From the NCBI RefSeq assembly GCF_000421525.1, contig NZ_ATXE01000002.1:558001-622000 (forward strand): 64,000 nt of DNA. Direction: 5' to 3'. The notes beneath the pieces are model-generated. The model saw only the letters and a list, made by a program, of their open reading frames with translations. It made no database searches and was not told the DNA's origin. Made by a program: the position numbers and the translations under genes. The stretch is from Aestuariimicrobium kwangyangense DSM 21549 (GTDB lineage: Bacteria; Actinomycetota; Actinomycetes; Propionibacteriales; Propionibacteriaceae). Positions 37,023 through 47,708 of this stretch are shown here, one piece after another. Every line of letters starts with the position of its first letter. Position 1 is the stretch's first letter.

Positions 37023-37235
37023 TCAGTCGGTGGTGACGAACCACTCCTCGTCGATCAGTCCGCCGAGGTCGGCGCGGGCGGCGGGGGTGCAGACCACGTA
37101 CTCCAGGGCCTCGTCATCGTCCTCGCCCGCGAACCGCTCGGCGATCACGGCGACCTCGAAGCCGAGGGCGTCGATGCCCTCGGCCAGGCGGGCGGCTTCG
37201 TCCTCGTCGTCGAGGTGGATGCGGGTGACACTCAC
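37023..37235 (-). CDS. Small acidic protein between pruA and NAD-GDH, unknown function
   Basis: 70 residues, not recognised. The sequence suggests beta-alpha-beta-beta: a strand (VTRIHL), an acidic helix (DDEDEAARLAEGIDALG), then a strand (FEVAVIAERF) and an acidic loop leading to EYVVCTP. One Cys is present and there is no signal or membrane segment. The GTG at 37235 lies one base after the pruA stop and AGGA is upstream, so it is translated from the pruA mRNA. The longer open frame is a shadow of pruA. A small ACT- or ferredoxin-like fold acting on one of its neighbours is possible but is inference. Confidence 0.7.
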   Translation of the reverse strand: MSVTRIHLDDEDEAARLAEGIDALGFEVAVIAERFAGEDDDEALEYVVCTPAARADLGGLIDEEWFVTTD

Positions 37236-37236
37236 G

Positions 37237-38883
37237 TCAGCGGTCCTTCGGGTCGGCACCCATGTGCGGGTAGCGGTGATCGATGACGGGCACCAAGGTC
37301 TCCTTGATCGCCCGCGGACTCGCCCAGCGGGCGATGTTCCACAACGATCCTGCCTTGTCATTGGTGCCCGAGGCGCGAGCCCCACCGAAGGGCTGCTGAC
37401 CGACGACGGCACCCGTGGGCTTGTCGTTCACGTAGAAGTTCCCGGCGGCCCGGCGCAGCCCGCGCTGAGCCTGCTCGATCGCGCGACGATCAGTCGCCAG
37501 CACGGCCCCGGTGAGGGCGTACGAGGCGGTGCCGTCAACGACCTCGATCATCTTCTCCCACTCACCGTCGGGGTAGACGTGCACGCCCAGGATGGGGCCG
37601 AAGTACTCCGTACGGAAGACCTCGTCGTAGGGGTCGTCGCCGGTGACGATGGTGGGCCGCACGAACCACCCCTGGGTGTCGTCCAGGGTGCCGCCCGCGA
37701 CGATCTGGGTCGACGCGGTGCTCCGGGCGCGCGCGATCGCGTCGGACTGCTTGGCGAAGGACCGCTGGTCGATCACCGCCGAGGTGAAGTGACTGAGATC
37801 ACGCACGTCACCCACGGAGAGGCCTTCGGTGGTCTCGACCAGTTCGTCCCTGATCGAGCGCCACAGCGAGGCCGGTAGGTAGGCACGGGAGGCGGCTGAA
37901 CACTTCTGGCCGGAGTACTCGAAGGCCCCCCGCACCAGCGCGGTCACGGTCATCCGGGGATCGGCGCTGGGGTGCGCGAGCACGAAGTCCTTGCCCCCGG
38001 TCTCCCCCACCAGTCGCGGGTAGGTGTGGTAGCCGGCGATGTTGCGGCCCACTTCTCCCCACAGGTGCTGGAAGGTCGCAGTCGAACCGGTGAAGTGGAT
38101 GCCCGCCAGTCGTGGGTCGGAGAGGGCCACGGCGCTCACCTCGGGACCGCGCCCGGGCACGAGGCAGATCACTCCCTCCGGGAGCCCCGCAGCCTCGAAC
38201 AGGTCCATCGTGACCTGGGCCGCGAACTGCTGGGTGAGCGACGGCTTCCAGACCACGACGTTGCCCATCAGGGCCGGGGCCGCGGGCAGGTTGGCCGCGA
38301 TGGCCGTGAAGTTGAAGGGGCTGATGGCGTAGACGAATCCCTCGAGGGGCCGGTAGTCCATCCGATTCCACACCCCGGACGAACTGGCAGGCTGCACCCC
38401 CGTGACCTGGCGGGCGTAGTCGACGTTGAAGCGCAGGAAGTCGATCAGTTCGCAGGCCGCATCGATCTCGGCCTGCTGCACGGTCTTGCCCTGCCCCACC
38501 ATGGTTGCCGCATTCAGGCGGTCACGCCACGGCCCGGCCGCCAACTCGGCGGCGCGCAGGAAGATGGCCGCCCGCGCCTCGAGCCCGAGGTCGTCCCAGT
38601 CACGGGCGACCCGCTCACCCGCAGCCAGGGCTTCACGGACGTCGTCGGCGGTGGACAGTCCCACATGGCCCAGGACGTGATGGTGATCGGAGGGCATGGT
38701 GACCGCGACCCGCTCACCACCACCCGGGCGGCGTCCTCGGCCGAAGTGCCCGGTCAACTCGATGGGATCGGCCGAGGAGTAGGCCTCCAGCTGCGCCAGC
38801 AGCCCCGTCCGCTCGGGCGAACCCGGCGCGTAGCCCCGCACCGGCTCGTTCACAGGATGCGGGAACGACGACGACGTCTGCAT
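37237..38883 (-). CDS. pruA: 1-pyrroline-5-carboxylate dehydrogenase
   Basis: 548 residues of the aldehyde dehydrogenase superfamily. ISPFNFTAIAANLPAAPA, LVGETGGKDF (catalytic Glu) and FEYSGQKCSAASR (nucleophile Cys) are those of group 1 P5C dehydrogenases, which oxidise L-glutamate semialdehyde to glutamate with NAD. The start is ATG at 38883, six bases after a TAGACT box, so it is leaderless. The gene for proline dehydrogenase is not in the window. It heads the group pruA-orf70-gdh. Confidence 0.95.
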   Translation of the reverse strand: MQTSSSFPHPVNEPVRGYAPGSPERTGLLAQLEAYSSADPIELTGHFGRGRRPGGGERVAVTMPSDHHHVLGHVGLSTADDVREALAAGERVARDWDDLGLEARAAIFLRAAELAAGPWRDRLNAATMVGQGKTVQQAEIDAACELIDFLRFNVDYARQVTGVQPASSSGVWNRMDYRPLEGFVYAISPFNFTAIAANLPAAPALMGNVVVWKPSLTQQFAAQVTMDLFEAAGLPEGVICLVPGRGPEVSAVALSDPRLAGIHFTGSTATFQHLWGEVGRNIAGYHTYPRLVGETGGKDFVLAHPSADPRMTVTALVRGAFEYSGQKCSAASRAYLPASLWRSIRDELVETTEGLSVGDVRDLSHFTSAVIDQRSFAKQSDAIARARSTASTQIVAGGTLDDTQGWFVRPTIVTGDDPYDEVFRTEYFGPILGVHVYPDGEWEKMIEVVDGTASYALTGAVLATDRRAIEQAQRGLRRAAGNFYVNDKPTGAVVGQQPFGGARASGTNDKAGSLWNIARWASPRAIKETLVPVIDHRYPHMGADPKDR

Positions 38884-38889
38884 GCCTGC

Positions 38890-38895
38890 AGTCTA
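38890..38895 (-). promoter_or_regulatory. -10 box for leaderless pruA
   Basis: TAGACT on the minus strand, a six-base spacer, then ATG at 38883. Confidence 0.6.
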
Positions 38896-38991
38896 GGCGC
38901 GAGCCCTGACACGGGCGCAAAAATCGCCACCCGCAGCCGGTCGTGCCAGAAGTTGTACGCCCACGGGCGCGAGATCCGAGAAGATCCAGTC

Positions 38992-39822
38992 TCACCCGGC
39001 CTTCGCCGGCTTCACCTTCTTCGCCTCGGCGGCGGCCGCCTCCCGCTTGGCCTTGGCCGCAGCCACGGAGGCCTTCAGAGCCGCCACCAGGTCGACCACC
39101 TCGGCAGGCTTCTGCTCGCCCTCGCCGGCCTCCTCGAGTGCCACGCCGCTGAGCTTGGACTGGACCACGGCGTCGAGGGCCTCGCGGTAGGAGTCGGAGA
39201 ACTGGCTCGGGTCGAACTCCCCCTCCAACTCCTTGATGAACGACTGGGCCATCTTGACCTCGGCCGCGGAGGCCTTGACGTCACTGGGCGGCTCGGCGAA
39301 GGCCAGGTCGCGCAGTTCGTCGGGCCACAGCATCGTGTGCATGACCAGCACGTTGTCGCGCGGACGAATCAGCGCCAACGACTCGCGCTGGCGCAGGGCG
39401 ACCTTCACCACGGCCGACTTCCCGGTGGCCTGCAGGGCGTCGCGCAACAGCACGTAGGGCTTTCCTCCGGGTCCGTCGGCCTCCAGGACATAGGTCTTCT
39501 CGAAGTAGGTCGGGTCGACGGCGGACGCGTCCACGAATTGCACGACCTCGACTGCCTTGGTCGAGGCCAATGGCAGGTCGTCGAAGTCCGACTTCTCCAG
39601 GATCGCCACCCGTCCGTCCGGGGCCTCGTATCCCTTGGCGATCTCCGCGAAGGGAACCTCCTTGCCACACTTCTCGCAGACGCGCTTGTACTTGATGCGG
39701 CCGCCGTCGGCGGGATGCACCTGGTGGAAGGAGATGTCCTTCGACTCGGTGGCACCGAACAGTCTGACCGGAATGGTGACCAACCCGAAAGAGATGGCGC
39801 CCTTCCACATGGAGCGAGGCAT
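38992..39822 (-). CDS. ku: Ku, non-homologous end-joining DNA-end-binding protein
   Basis: 276 residues. MPRSMWKGAISFGLVTIPVRL is the standard start of bacterial Ku, and CEKCGKEVPF, DFDDLPL and SYREAL are conserved in the family. The C-terminus is a Lys/Ala-rich tail that in mycobacterial Ku helps bind DNA and recruit LigD. The homodimer encircles broken DNA ends. ATG at 39822 shares its first base with the last base of the upstream gene stop (TGATG), so the two genes are tightly coupled. An upstream in-frame start at 39852 would lie inside that neighbour. Confidence 0.95.
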   Translation of the reverse strand: MPRSMWKGAISFGLVTIPVRLFGATESKDISFHQVHPADGGRIKYKRVCEKCGKEVPFAEIAKGYEAPDGRVAILEKSDFDDLPLASTKAVEVVQFVDASAVDPTYFEKTYVLEADGPGGKPYVLLRDALQATGKSAVVKVALRQRESLALIRPRDNVLVMHTMLWPDELRDLAFAEPPSDVKASAAEVKMAQSFIKELEGEFDPSQFSDSYREALDAVVQSKLSGVALEEAGEGEQKPAEVVDLVAALKASVAAAKAKREAAAAEAKKVKPAKAG

Positions 39823-40274
39823 CAGTCCTCCAGTTCCTCGGCCGCGTGCCACAGCAGGGCCTGCGTGCCGATCAGTGCCTGCACCTCGTCGAGATGCCAG
39901 GCGTCGTCGATGCCGAGGCCGCGCGCTTCCTGTGCTGCGGTCCGCACCCGGGGGTCATCGGGCAGTTCCTCGCTGAACCAACTGACGATCTGCGCCCGGC
40001 GCAGTCCGTGCACCACCACTTCGCCGTTGCCGGTGTCGTCGGCATCGTCGACCTGGTCGGGGTTCACCTCGGCGCCCAGCACGAAGCGGGCTCCGTGCCG
40101 GGTCAGGGCGGCCACTGATGCGACCGACATCGCCGCGTACTCGGCCTCTTCGGGGTCGGTGATGTCGAAGGCCTCCATCAGGCTCTCGGTCGGCGCGTGG
40201 GCGGCCACGTCACCGCTGGCAGCGGACTGCCATGCGGATCGCTCGGTCGGTATGAACACCATCACTCCCGCCAT
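39822..40274 (-). CDS. DUF6912-like protein coupled to ku
   Basis: 150 residues, cytosolic, acidic. MVFIPTERSAWQ at the start, an EEAEYAAMSVASVAAL helix and a VVVHGLRRAQIVSWFSEE segment resemble the actinobacterial DUF6912 family, whose function is unknown to me. The Shine-Dalgarno AGGAGG stands six to eight bases before ATG at 40274, stronger than most in this window. The stop overlaps the ku ATG by one base. The close coupling suggests that the protein is made in fixed ratio with Ku. Confidence 0.75.
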   Translation of the reverse strand: MAGVMVFIPTERSAWQSAASGDVAAHAPTESLMEAFDITDPEEAEYAAMSVASVAALTRHGARFVLGAEVNPDQVDDADDTGNGEVVVHGLRRAQIVSWFSEELPDDPRVRTAAQEARGLGIDDAWHLDEVQALIGTQALLWHAAEELED

Positions 40275-40320
40275 GGATCCCCTCCTGTCGTCGGCTTCGT
40301 GTCCCCTTGCTGCGTCACGC

Positions 40321-40326
40321 TACCGT
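40321..40326 (+). promoter_or_regulatory. -10 box for leaderless cupredoxin-like gene
   Basis: TACCGT, a seven-base spacer, then ATG at 40334. Confidence 0.6.
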
Positions 40327-40333
40327 GAACGCC

Positions 40334-40678
40334 ATGCCCGGTCGCCTGTTCGCTGCCCTGTTCCTCGTGGCCACCCTGACGCTCACGGCCTGCTCCTCCC
40401 CTCAGGCACCGGACTCCGTCACGGTCGACGTCACCATCAGGAACGGCTCGGTGACCCCCAACGGCACCACCGTTGACGTCGCCAAGGGCGGGTCCGTCAC
40501 CGTCAATGTGACCTCCGACATGGCCGACGAGATCCACGTGCACGGCCTCGATCGGGAACTGCAGGTCAAGGCTGGTGTGCCGGCCAGCATGACCTTCACC
40601 GCCGACCAGGGCGGGGTGTTCGAGATGGAGTCGCACGAGCTCGACAAACTGGTCGTCAAGTTCGCCGTTCGCTCGTGA
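40334..40678 (+). CDS. Cupredoxin-like lipoprotein
   Basis: 114 residues. The signal peptide ends in the lipobox LTAC at residues about 18-21, so the protein is anchored outside the membrane. The mature part is a cupredoxin-type beta sandwich with GGSVTVNVTSDMADEIHVHG and FEMESHELDKLV. His and Met residues are present, but the Cys ligand of type 1 copper sites is absent. The stop overlaps the start of the following membrane-protein gene by four bases, so the two probably form one system. Confidence 0.75.
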   Translation: MPGRLFAALFLVATLTLTACSSPQAPDSVTVDVTIRNGSVTPNGTTVDVAKGGSVTVNVTSDMADEIHVHGLDRELQVKAGVPASMTFTADQGGVFEMESHELDKLVVKFAVRS

Positions 40679-42000
40679 GCCCACTGCCCCTGCTCACATC
40701 GGCGCCGGGGGTCTGGGTGCCGTTGCACGGGGTCGGCACCCGCCAGGACCTGCCCCTGCCGTTCTCGCTGGTGGTGGTCGGTGCCGTGGCGGTCCTGGTG
40801 GTCACGTTCGTGGTCGCGCTCCGCCTGTGGTCCCGACCGCGCTGGCAGACCGCCGCTGGCCCGCCGTTGCCCCGACTGACACGGCTCGTGGACCACCCCG
40901 CGGTGGTGTGGACCGGACGACTTGTCGTCCTGGCGGTGGCGGGGGTGGGACAGGTGGCGCTGTGGTTCGGTGCGGACCTCGATCGCAATCCCTTCCCGGG
41001 TCTGCTCTTCGTGTGGGTGTGGGTCGGGCTGGTGCCTGTGTCGCTGCTGCTCGGCGCGGTCTGGCGGCGGTTCAGCGTCGTCAGGCTGCTGATGGCCTGG
41101 CGTGGGGCGCTGCGAGCGGACGAACCGCTGCCCCAGTGGGGCCTGTGGCCGGCAGCTCTGGCGCTGGTCGCCTTCGGGTACCTCGAGCTGGTGCAGCCCG
41201 ACCGCACCCACCTGTCAGTGCTGCGCTGGTGGTTCCTGATCTGGCTGGTCTGGGTGGCGGGAGGGGCCCTGGCGTTCGGCGGCCGCTGGATCGCGTCCGC
41301 CGACCCGTTCGAGGCCTACGCGACGCTGGTGTCGAGGTTCTCTCCGTGGCAGCGGATCGACGGCGTCCTGCACGTGGTGAACCCGCTGCGGCACCTCGCC
41401 TCGTCAAGGCCACACCGGGGCACCTGGGCAGTCGGCGCGGCGCTCATCGGGGTGACCCTGTTCGACTCGCTGGGTTCCTCCACGGCTTGGGTGCAGACGG
41501 TCCAGTCGTCCGACCGGCCGCCACAACTGTGGTCCGGGCTGGGACTTCTGGCCCTGGTGGCAATCGCGGTGGGTCTCTACCTGCTGGGCGCCACCGCCCT
41601 CGAGACAACCACCCGGACGGGCGAAGGGGCGCTGGTCAATCGGCTGGGTGTCTCGCTGGTGCCGATCGCGGTCGGCTACACGTTCGCGCACTACGCCAGT
41701 TACCTCGTGCTCGAGGGGCAACGGGTGGCGGTCAACCTCTCGGACCCCCTGAGCCGTGGTCAGGACTGGTTCGGGACTGCAACCCTCGGAGTCGACGCCG
41801 GCCTGGTCGACCATCCGACCCTGATGGCCTGGAACCAGGTGATGGGCATCGTGCTCGGGCACGTCATGGCGGTACTGGTCGCCCACGACCTCGCGGTGCG
41901 CTGGCTGCCGACGTCGGGGACGGCGCGCGGTCAGCTGCCGTTGCTGGTGGTGATGGTGGCCTACACCTGCGGAGGGCTCCTGCTGCTGTTCGCCGGCTGA
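40675..42000 (+). CDS. Polytopic membrane protein paired with cupredoxin-like lipoprotein
   Basis: 441 residues, not assigned to a named family. Around ten hydrophobic segments cover most of the length, for example LVVVGAVAVLVVTFVVALRL near the N-terminus and LPLLVVMVAYTCGGLLLLFA at the end. His residues in or near membrane segments (TFAHYASY, VLGHVMAVLVAHDLAV) could bind metal or heme. The GTG start overlaps the upstream stop (GTGA). The pairing with a cupredoxin-like lipoprotein suggests metal handling or a respiratory accessory role; this is inference. Confidence 0.72.
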   Translation: MSPLPLLTSAPGVWVPLHGVGTRQDLPLPFSLVVVGAVAVLVVTFVVALRLWSRPRWQTAAGPPLPRLTRLVDHPAVVWTGRLVVLAVAGVGQVALWFGADLDRNPFPGLLFVWVWVGLVPVSLLLGAVWRRFSVVRLLMAWRGALRADEPLPQWGLWPAALALVAFGYLELVQPDRTHLSVLRWWFLIWLVWVAGGALAFGGRWIASADPFEAYATLVSRFSPWQRIDGVLHVVNPLRHLASSRPHRGTWAVGAALIGVTLFDSLGSSTAWVQTVQSSDRPPQLWSGLGLLALVAIAVGLYLLGATALETTTRTGEGALVNRLGVSLVPIAVGYTFAHYASYLVLEGQRVAVNLSDPLSRGQDWFGTATLGVDAGLVDHPTLMAWNQVMGIVLGHVMAVLVAHDLAVRWLPTSGTARGQLPLLVVMVAYTCGGLLLLFAG

Positions 42001-42041
42001 GCGAACACCCTCGATCCGCCCACTCCGCCGCCACCCGGGCA

Positions 42042-42047
42042 TAGATT
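42042..42047 (+). promoter_or_regulatory. -10 box for leaderless aldo/keto reductase gene
   Basis: TAGATT, a six-base spacer, then ATG at 42054. Confidence 0.6.
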
Positions 42048-42053
42048 GTGTCC

Positions 42054-42908
42054 ATGGAACTTCGTCGTTTCGGCCGCACCAATCACCAGTCCAGCGTGCT
42101 GGTCTATGGTGCCGCCGGTTTGTCAGCCGTCAGCCAGCAGGTCGCGGACGCGTCCCTGCAATCCGCCCTCGAGGCGGGCATCAACCACTTCGACACCGCC
42201 CACAACTACGGCGAGGCCGAGGACCGCATGGGCCCTTGGGTGCCGGGGGTGCGTGACCAGATCTTCCTGGCCACCAAGACCCAGCAGCGCACCAAGGACG
42301 CCGCGTGGGCCGAGATCAACCGTTCCCTCGAGCGGCTCGACACCGACCACGTCGACCTGCTGCAGCTCCACGCCGTCTGCAATGACGACGACCTCGCCGA
42401 CGTCTTCGCCGACGGGGGCCCGCTGCCCGCACTCGAGCGTGCACGCGAGGAGGGACTGATCCGTTTCATCGGCATCACCGGTCACACGGAGGCCGCACCG
42501 CGCATCCATGCCGAGGCCCTGCGCCGGTATGACTTCGACTCGGTGCTCACCCCGCTGAACCACCAGCTCTACTCCGAGCCGGAGTTCGCCGAGAACTTCC
42601 ACACGCTGCTTGACCTGGTCGAGCAGAAGGACGTGGGACTGCGCACCATCAAGGCCGTGGCCCGCCGCCCGTGGGATGACCAGGAGCGCCGCTACGCCAC
42701 GTGGTACGAACCCTTCGACACCCAGGATCTGGTCACGGCCGCCGTCTCGTGGGTGCTGGGCAAGTTCCCGACCATCACCGGCATCGCCACCGCCGGCGAA
42801 TCCCGCCTGCTGCCCCTGGTCTACGAGGCCGAGGCGAACCGGATCAGCGTCGACGAGGCCGACTCCGTGTTGAGCCGCGTGGACGACTACCGGTCCATCT
42901 TCGTCTGA
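42054..42908 (+). CDS. Aldo/keto reductase family protein
   Basis: 284 residues. MELRRFGRTNHQSSVLVYGAA and INHFDTAHNYGEAEDRMG carry the catalytic Asp and Tyr of the superfamily, and ATKTQQRTKDAAW carries the catalytic Lys. The His normally found after HVDLLQLH is present. The barrel is shorter than typical AKRs and resembles the branch of predicted oxidoreductases with C-terminal regulatory segments. It would reduce an aldehyde or ketone with NADPH; the substrate is unknown. The ATG is leaderless with TAGATT six bases upstream. A hairpin follows. Confidence 0.85.
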   Translation: MELRRFGRTNHQSSVLVYGAAGLSAVSQQVADASLQSALEAGINHFDTAHNYGEAEDRMGPWVPGVRDQIFLATKTQQRTKDAAWAEINRSLERLDTDHVDLLQLHAVCNDDDLADVFADGGPLPALERAREEGLIRFIGITGHTEAAPRIHAEALRRYDFDSVLTPLNHQLYSEPEFAENFHTLLDLVEQKDVGLRTIKAVARRPWDDQERRYATWYEPFDTQDLVTAAVSWVLGKFPTITGIATAGESRLLPLVYEAEANRISVDEADSVLSRVDDYRSIFV

Positions 42909-42941
42909 GGGACCCGCTCGACCCGCAGTCGACAGACAGCC

Positions 42942-42981
42942 CACCCGGGCAACACTTCATCCGTGGAGTGTTGTCCGGGTG
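42942..42981 (+). terminator. Hairpin terminator after the aldo/keto reductase gene
   Basis: A 15-bp stem with one G-U type pair (CACCCGGGCAACACT with AGTGTTGTCCGGGTG) around a 10-base loop, followed by TTGTCGTCC. It lies 34 bases after the stop. Confidence 0.65.
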
Positions 42982-43037
42982 TTGTCGTCCATGGCGAGGG
43001 ACTTCCCCCGTCGAGCGGCTGCGGATTCAGTGGGGCC

Positions 43038-43496
43038 ATGACGACACTCACCCTGGTCCTCGATCCCGCAACCGCCACACCCCCCACCCCTCGGGGTCCG
43101 AGCTCGAATCGGACCATGCCCTCCGCGCAGGAGTCGCCGCTGGGCGGCGAGCGGCGCGCCACCCAGTTGGTGGGTGTGCTCGCCCACCGTGCCCTCGAGG
43201 TGCTGCAGCTGCGGCGCCAGGCCAAGCACGTGCAGGCACTGTTCAGCGAGGAGTCGATGACCGTGCTGCGCGCGTGGTCGGGGGTGCCTGCCTGGGAGGG
43301 TGCCCGGATCGGCAGCGTGCGCGCCACGGTGCTCAACCACCGCCACGTCGAGGGATGCGTGCGGGTGGTCACCCAGGATCGCTCCGTGATGATCACCCTG
43401 CGGCTGGAGCGATCCCCGCGCGGATGGGCCTGCGCGAGGATCGACGTGCTCTGCAGCCGCGGCCACCTGGCACGGTGGGGAGTGGCAGCTGCCTGA
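43038..43496 (+). CDS. Rv3235-like (DUF6459) protein
   Basis: 152 residues. A disordered Pro/Ser/Thr-rich N-terminal 45 residues is followed by an alpha+beta domain with LAHRALEVLQLRRQAKHVQALF and a Cys-containing end (GWACARIDVLCSRGH). The family is actinobacterial, of unknown function, and typically sits beside secA, as here: it converges on secA with three bases between. ATG at 43038 is taken as the start since upstream codons lie in the terminator region. Confidence 0.75.
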   Translation: MTTLTLVLDPATATPPTPRGPSSNRTMPSAQESPLGGERRATQLVGVLAHRALEVLQLRRQAKHVQALFSEESMTVLRAWSGVPAWEGARIGSVRATVLNHRHVEGCVRVVTQDRSVMITLRLERSPRGWACARIDVLCSRGHLARWGVAAA

Positions 43497-43499
43497 GGA

Positions 43500-46355
<2,856 letters not shown>

Positions 46356-46383
46356 AGACGTCCTTTTCGCTTGACTCACTCGG

Positions 46384-46405
46384 GTGCGCCCCGCAGGGGG
46401 CGCAC
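46384..46405 (-). terminator. Hairpin between the AlkZ-like gene and secA
   Basis: GTGCGCCCC and GGGGCGCAC form a perfect 9-bp stem around GCAG. It could end the AlkZ-like transcript or sit in the secA leader; a TAGCAT box lies at 46419-46424, upstream of it. Confidence 0.55.
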
Positions 46406-46445
46406 ACATACCCGATCATGCTACCCGCCTCGCAGTGGCAGGCCC

Positions 46446-47648
46446 TCACAGCATGGGTGCGAGCCGCGCTGCACCGTTGCCGCGCGGCTCGACCACCACC
46501 TGCTCCAGCCCCAGCCAGCCGGTCAGCTCGAGAAGTGCTTGGGCCAGTTCGGCGCTCGTGCGCACCGGATCCGCGTCGGCCTCCAGCCAGGTCGCCTTCA
46601 CCTCGAGACGGGAAGCCGCCCGGTTGGCCTTGAGGTCGACCCGCGCACACAGCTGGTCGTCCAACAGGAAGGAATAGACGTAGTACCCGTGCACCCGCTG
46701 GGGCGCAGGCACATAGATCTCGATGCGGTACGGGTAGCCGAACAGGGCCTCGATGCGGTCACGTTGGAACATCATCGAGTCGAACGGGCTGAGCAGGGCC
46801 CGGCCACTGGCCCGACGGGGGCGCTCTGCCTCGTGCCAGACCCAGGTGGGCCTGGTCTCCCAACCGCGCACCCTCACCGGCACGAACTGCCCGTCGCTCA
46901 CCAACTGCTCGAAGGCCTGGGCGGTGACGGCGTCACGCCGCAGGTAGAAGTAGTCACTCACACAGGTGAGCGAGAACACCCCGAGCGCACGGCCAGCGCG
47001 GGCCAACAACTGGCGGCGCTGCTCGACCGGCGACCAGTCCTGGTGCAGGTGTTGCGGTGGCAGCACCCGCTCGATCAGGTCGTAGCGTCGTTCGAACTGG
47101 CTGTTGCGTCCTGCGGAGGAGACGGAGCCTGCCGAGAAGTCGTACTCGAGCACCTGCTTGACCGACGACCAGTTCCATCCCCAGCTCTCGCGGCTGCGCT
47201 CCTCCTCGTGGTCGATCTGGCGGGCCGTGAGTGGGCCGTGGTCGGCAATGGTCGACAGCACGTGGGCGGGCAGACCGGGGTGCGCCGTCTCGACCCTGGC
47301 CAGGGTGTCGGCGTACCTGGCCGCCATGGCGTCCATCCGGTGCCGCAGGGCCGGGGCCAGTGCCACGTCGATCAGGCTGGCGGCGTGGCCCCAGTACTCG
47401 AAGAGCCGTCGCGGGGCCTTGCCGGCGGCCCGATCGAGCAGGGCGAGGTCGTAGGGGCCCAGCCTGGAGAAGAGCGGCAGGTAGTGGGCTCGCTGGACGA
47501 CGTTGACCGTGTCGATCTGGAACTGCGCGACCCGTTCGATCTCGGTCTGCACGTGCCTCATGGTGACCGCGGGCGGACGTCGGTGCGTGACAAGGCCCTG
47601 GGCCGCCAGAGCCATCCGGCGGGCCAGGGCCAGGGTCAGGTCGCTCAT
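46446..47648 (-). CDS. AlkZ/YcaQ-like winged-helix protein (probable DNA glycosylase)
   Basis: 400 residues of the HTH_42 family. FQIDTVNVVQRAHYLPLFSRLG carries the conserved Gln and Asp of the Q-x-D catalytic motif seen in AlkZ, and WGHAASLIDVAL and LLSPFDSMMFQRDR are also family hallmarks. AlkZ removes bases from interstrand crosslinks and alkylated DNA; YcaQ/AlkX has QxQ instead. The three winged-helix segments are present and the length is normal. The ATG at 47648 is leaderless with TAGGTT seven bases upstream. That box lies in the loop of a perfect inverted repeat. Confidence 0.83.
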   Translation of the reverse strand: MSDLTLALARRMALAAQGLVTHRRPPAVTMRHVQTEIERVAQFQIDTVNVVQRAHYLPLFSRLGPYDLALLDRAAGKAPRRLFEYWGHAASLIDVALAPALRHRMDAMAARYADTLARVETAHPGLPAHVLSTIADHGPLTARQIDHEEERSRESWGWNWSSVKQVLEYDFSAGSVSSAGRNSQFERRYDLIERVLPPQHLHQDWSPVEQRRQLLARAGRALGVFSLTCVSDYFYLRRDAVTAQAFEQLVSDGQFVPVRVRGWETRPTWVWHEAERPRRASGRALLSPFDSMMFQRDRIEALFGYPYRIEIYVPAPQRVHGYYVYSFLLDDQLCARVDLKANRAASRLEVKATWLEADADPVRTSAELAQALLELTGWLGLEQVVVEPRGNGAARLAPML

Positions 47649-47670
47649 GGGGCCCAACCTAACGGGCCCC
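47649..47670 (-). promoter_or_regulatory. Leaderless promoter of the AlkZ-like gene inside an inverted repeat
   Basis: The -10 box TAGGTT (47656-47661) occupies the centre of GGGGCCC-N8-GGGCCCC. The repeat ends exactly at the start codon. It may be an operator or an RNA hairpin in read-through transcripts from hpf. Confidence 0.5.
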
Positions 47671-47671
47671 A

Positions 47672-47707
47672 CCGACATTCCCGAGGGGACATTCCTCGCG
47701 GTGTCGG
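47672..47707 (-). terminator. Probable hpf terminator
   Basis: CCGACA/TGTCGG enclose a second stem CGAGG/CCTCG. The structure begins one base after the hpf stop. There is no U-tract. Confidence 0.5.
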
Positions 47708-47708
47708 A

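Noticed and set aside
37972-40476. An 834-codon open frame on the plus strand across pruA, ku and the DUF6912-like gene
   Set aside because: It spans three well-supported minus-strand genes and their intergenic regions and shows low-complexity His/Arg/Gly composition.
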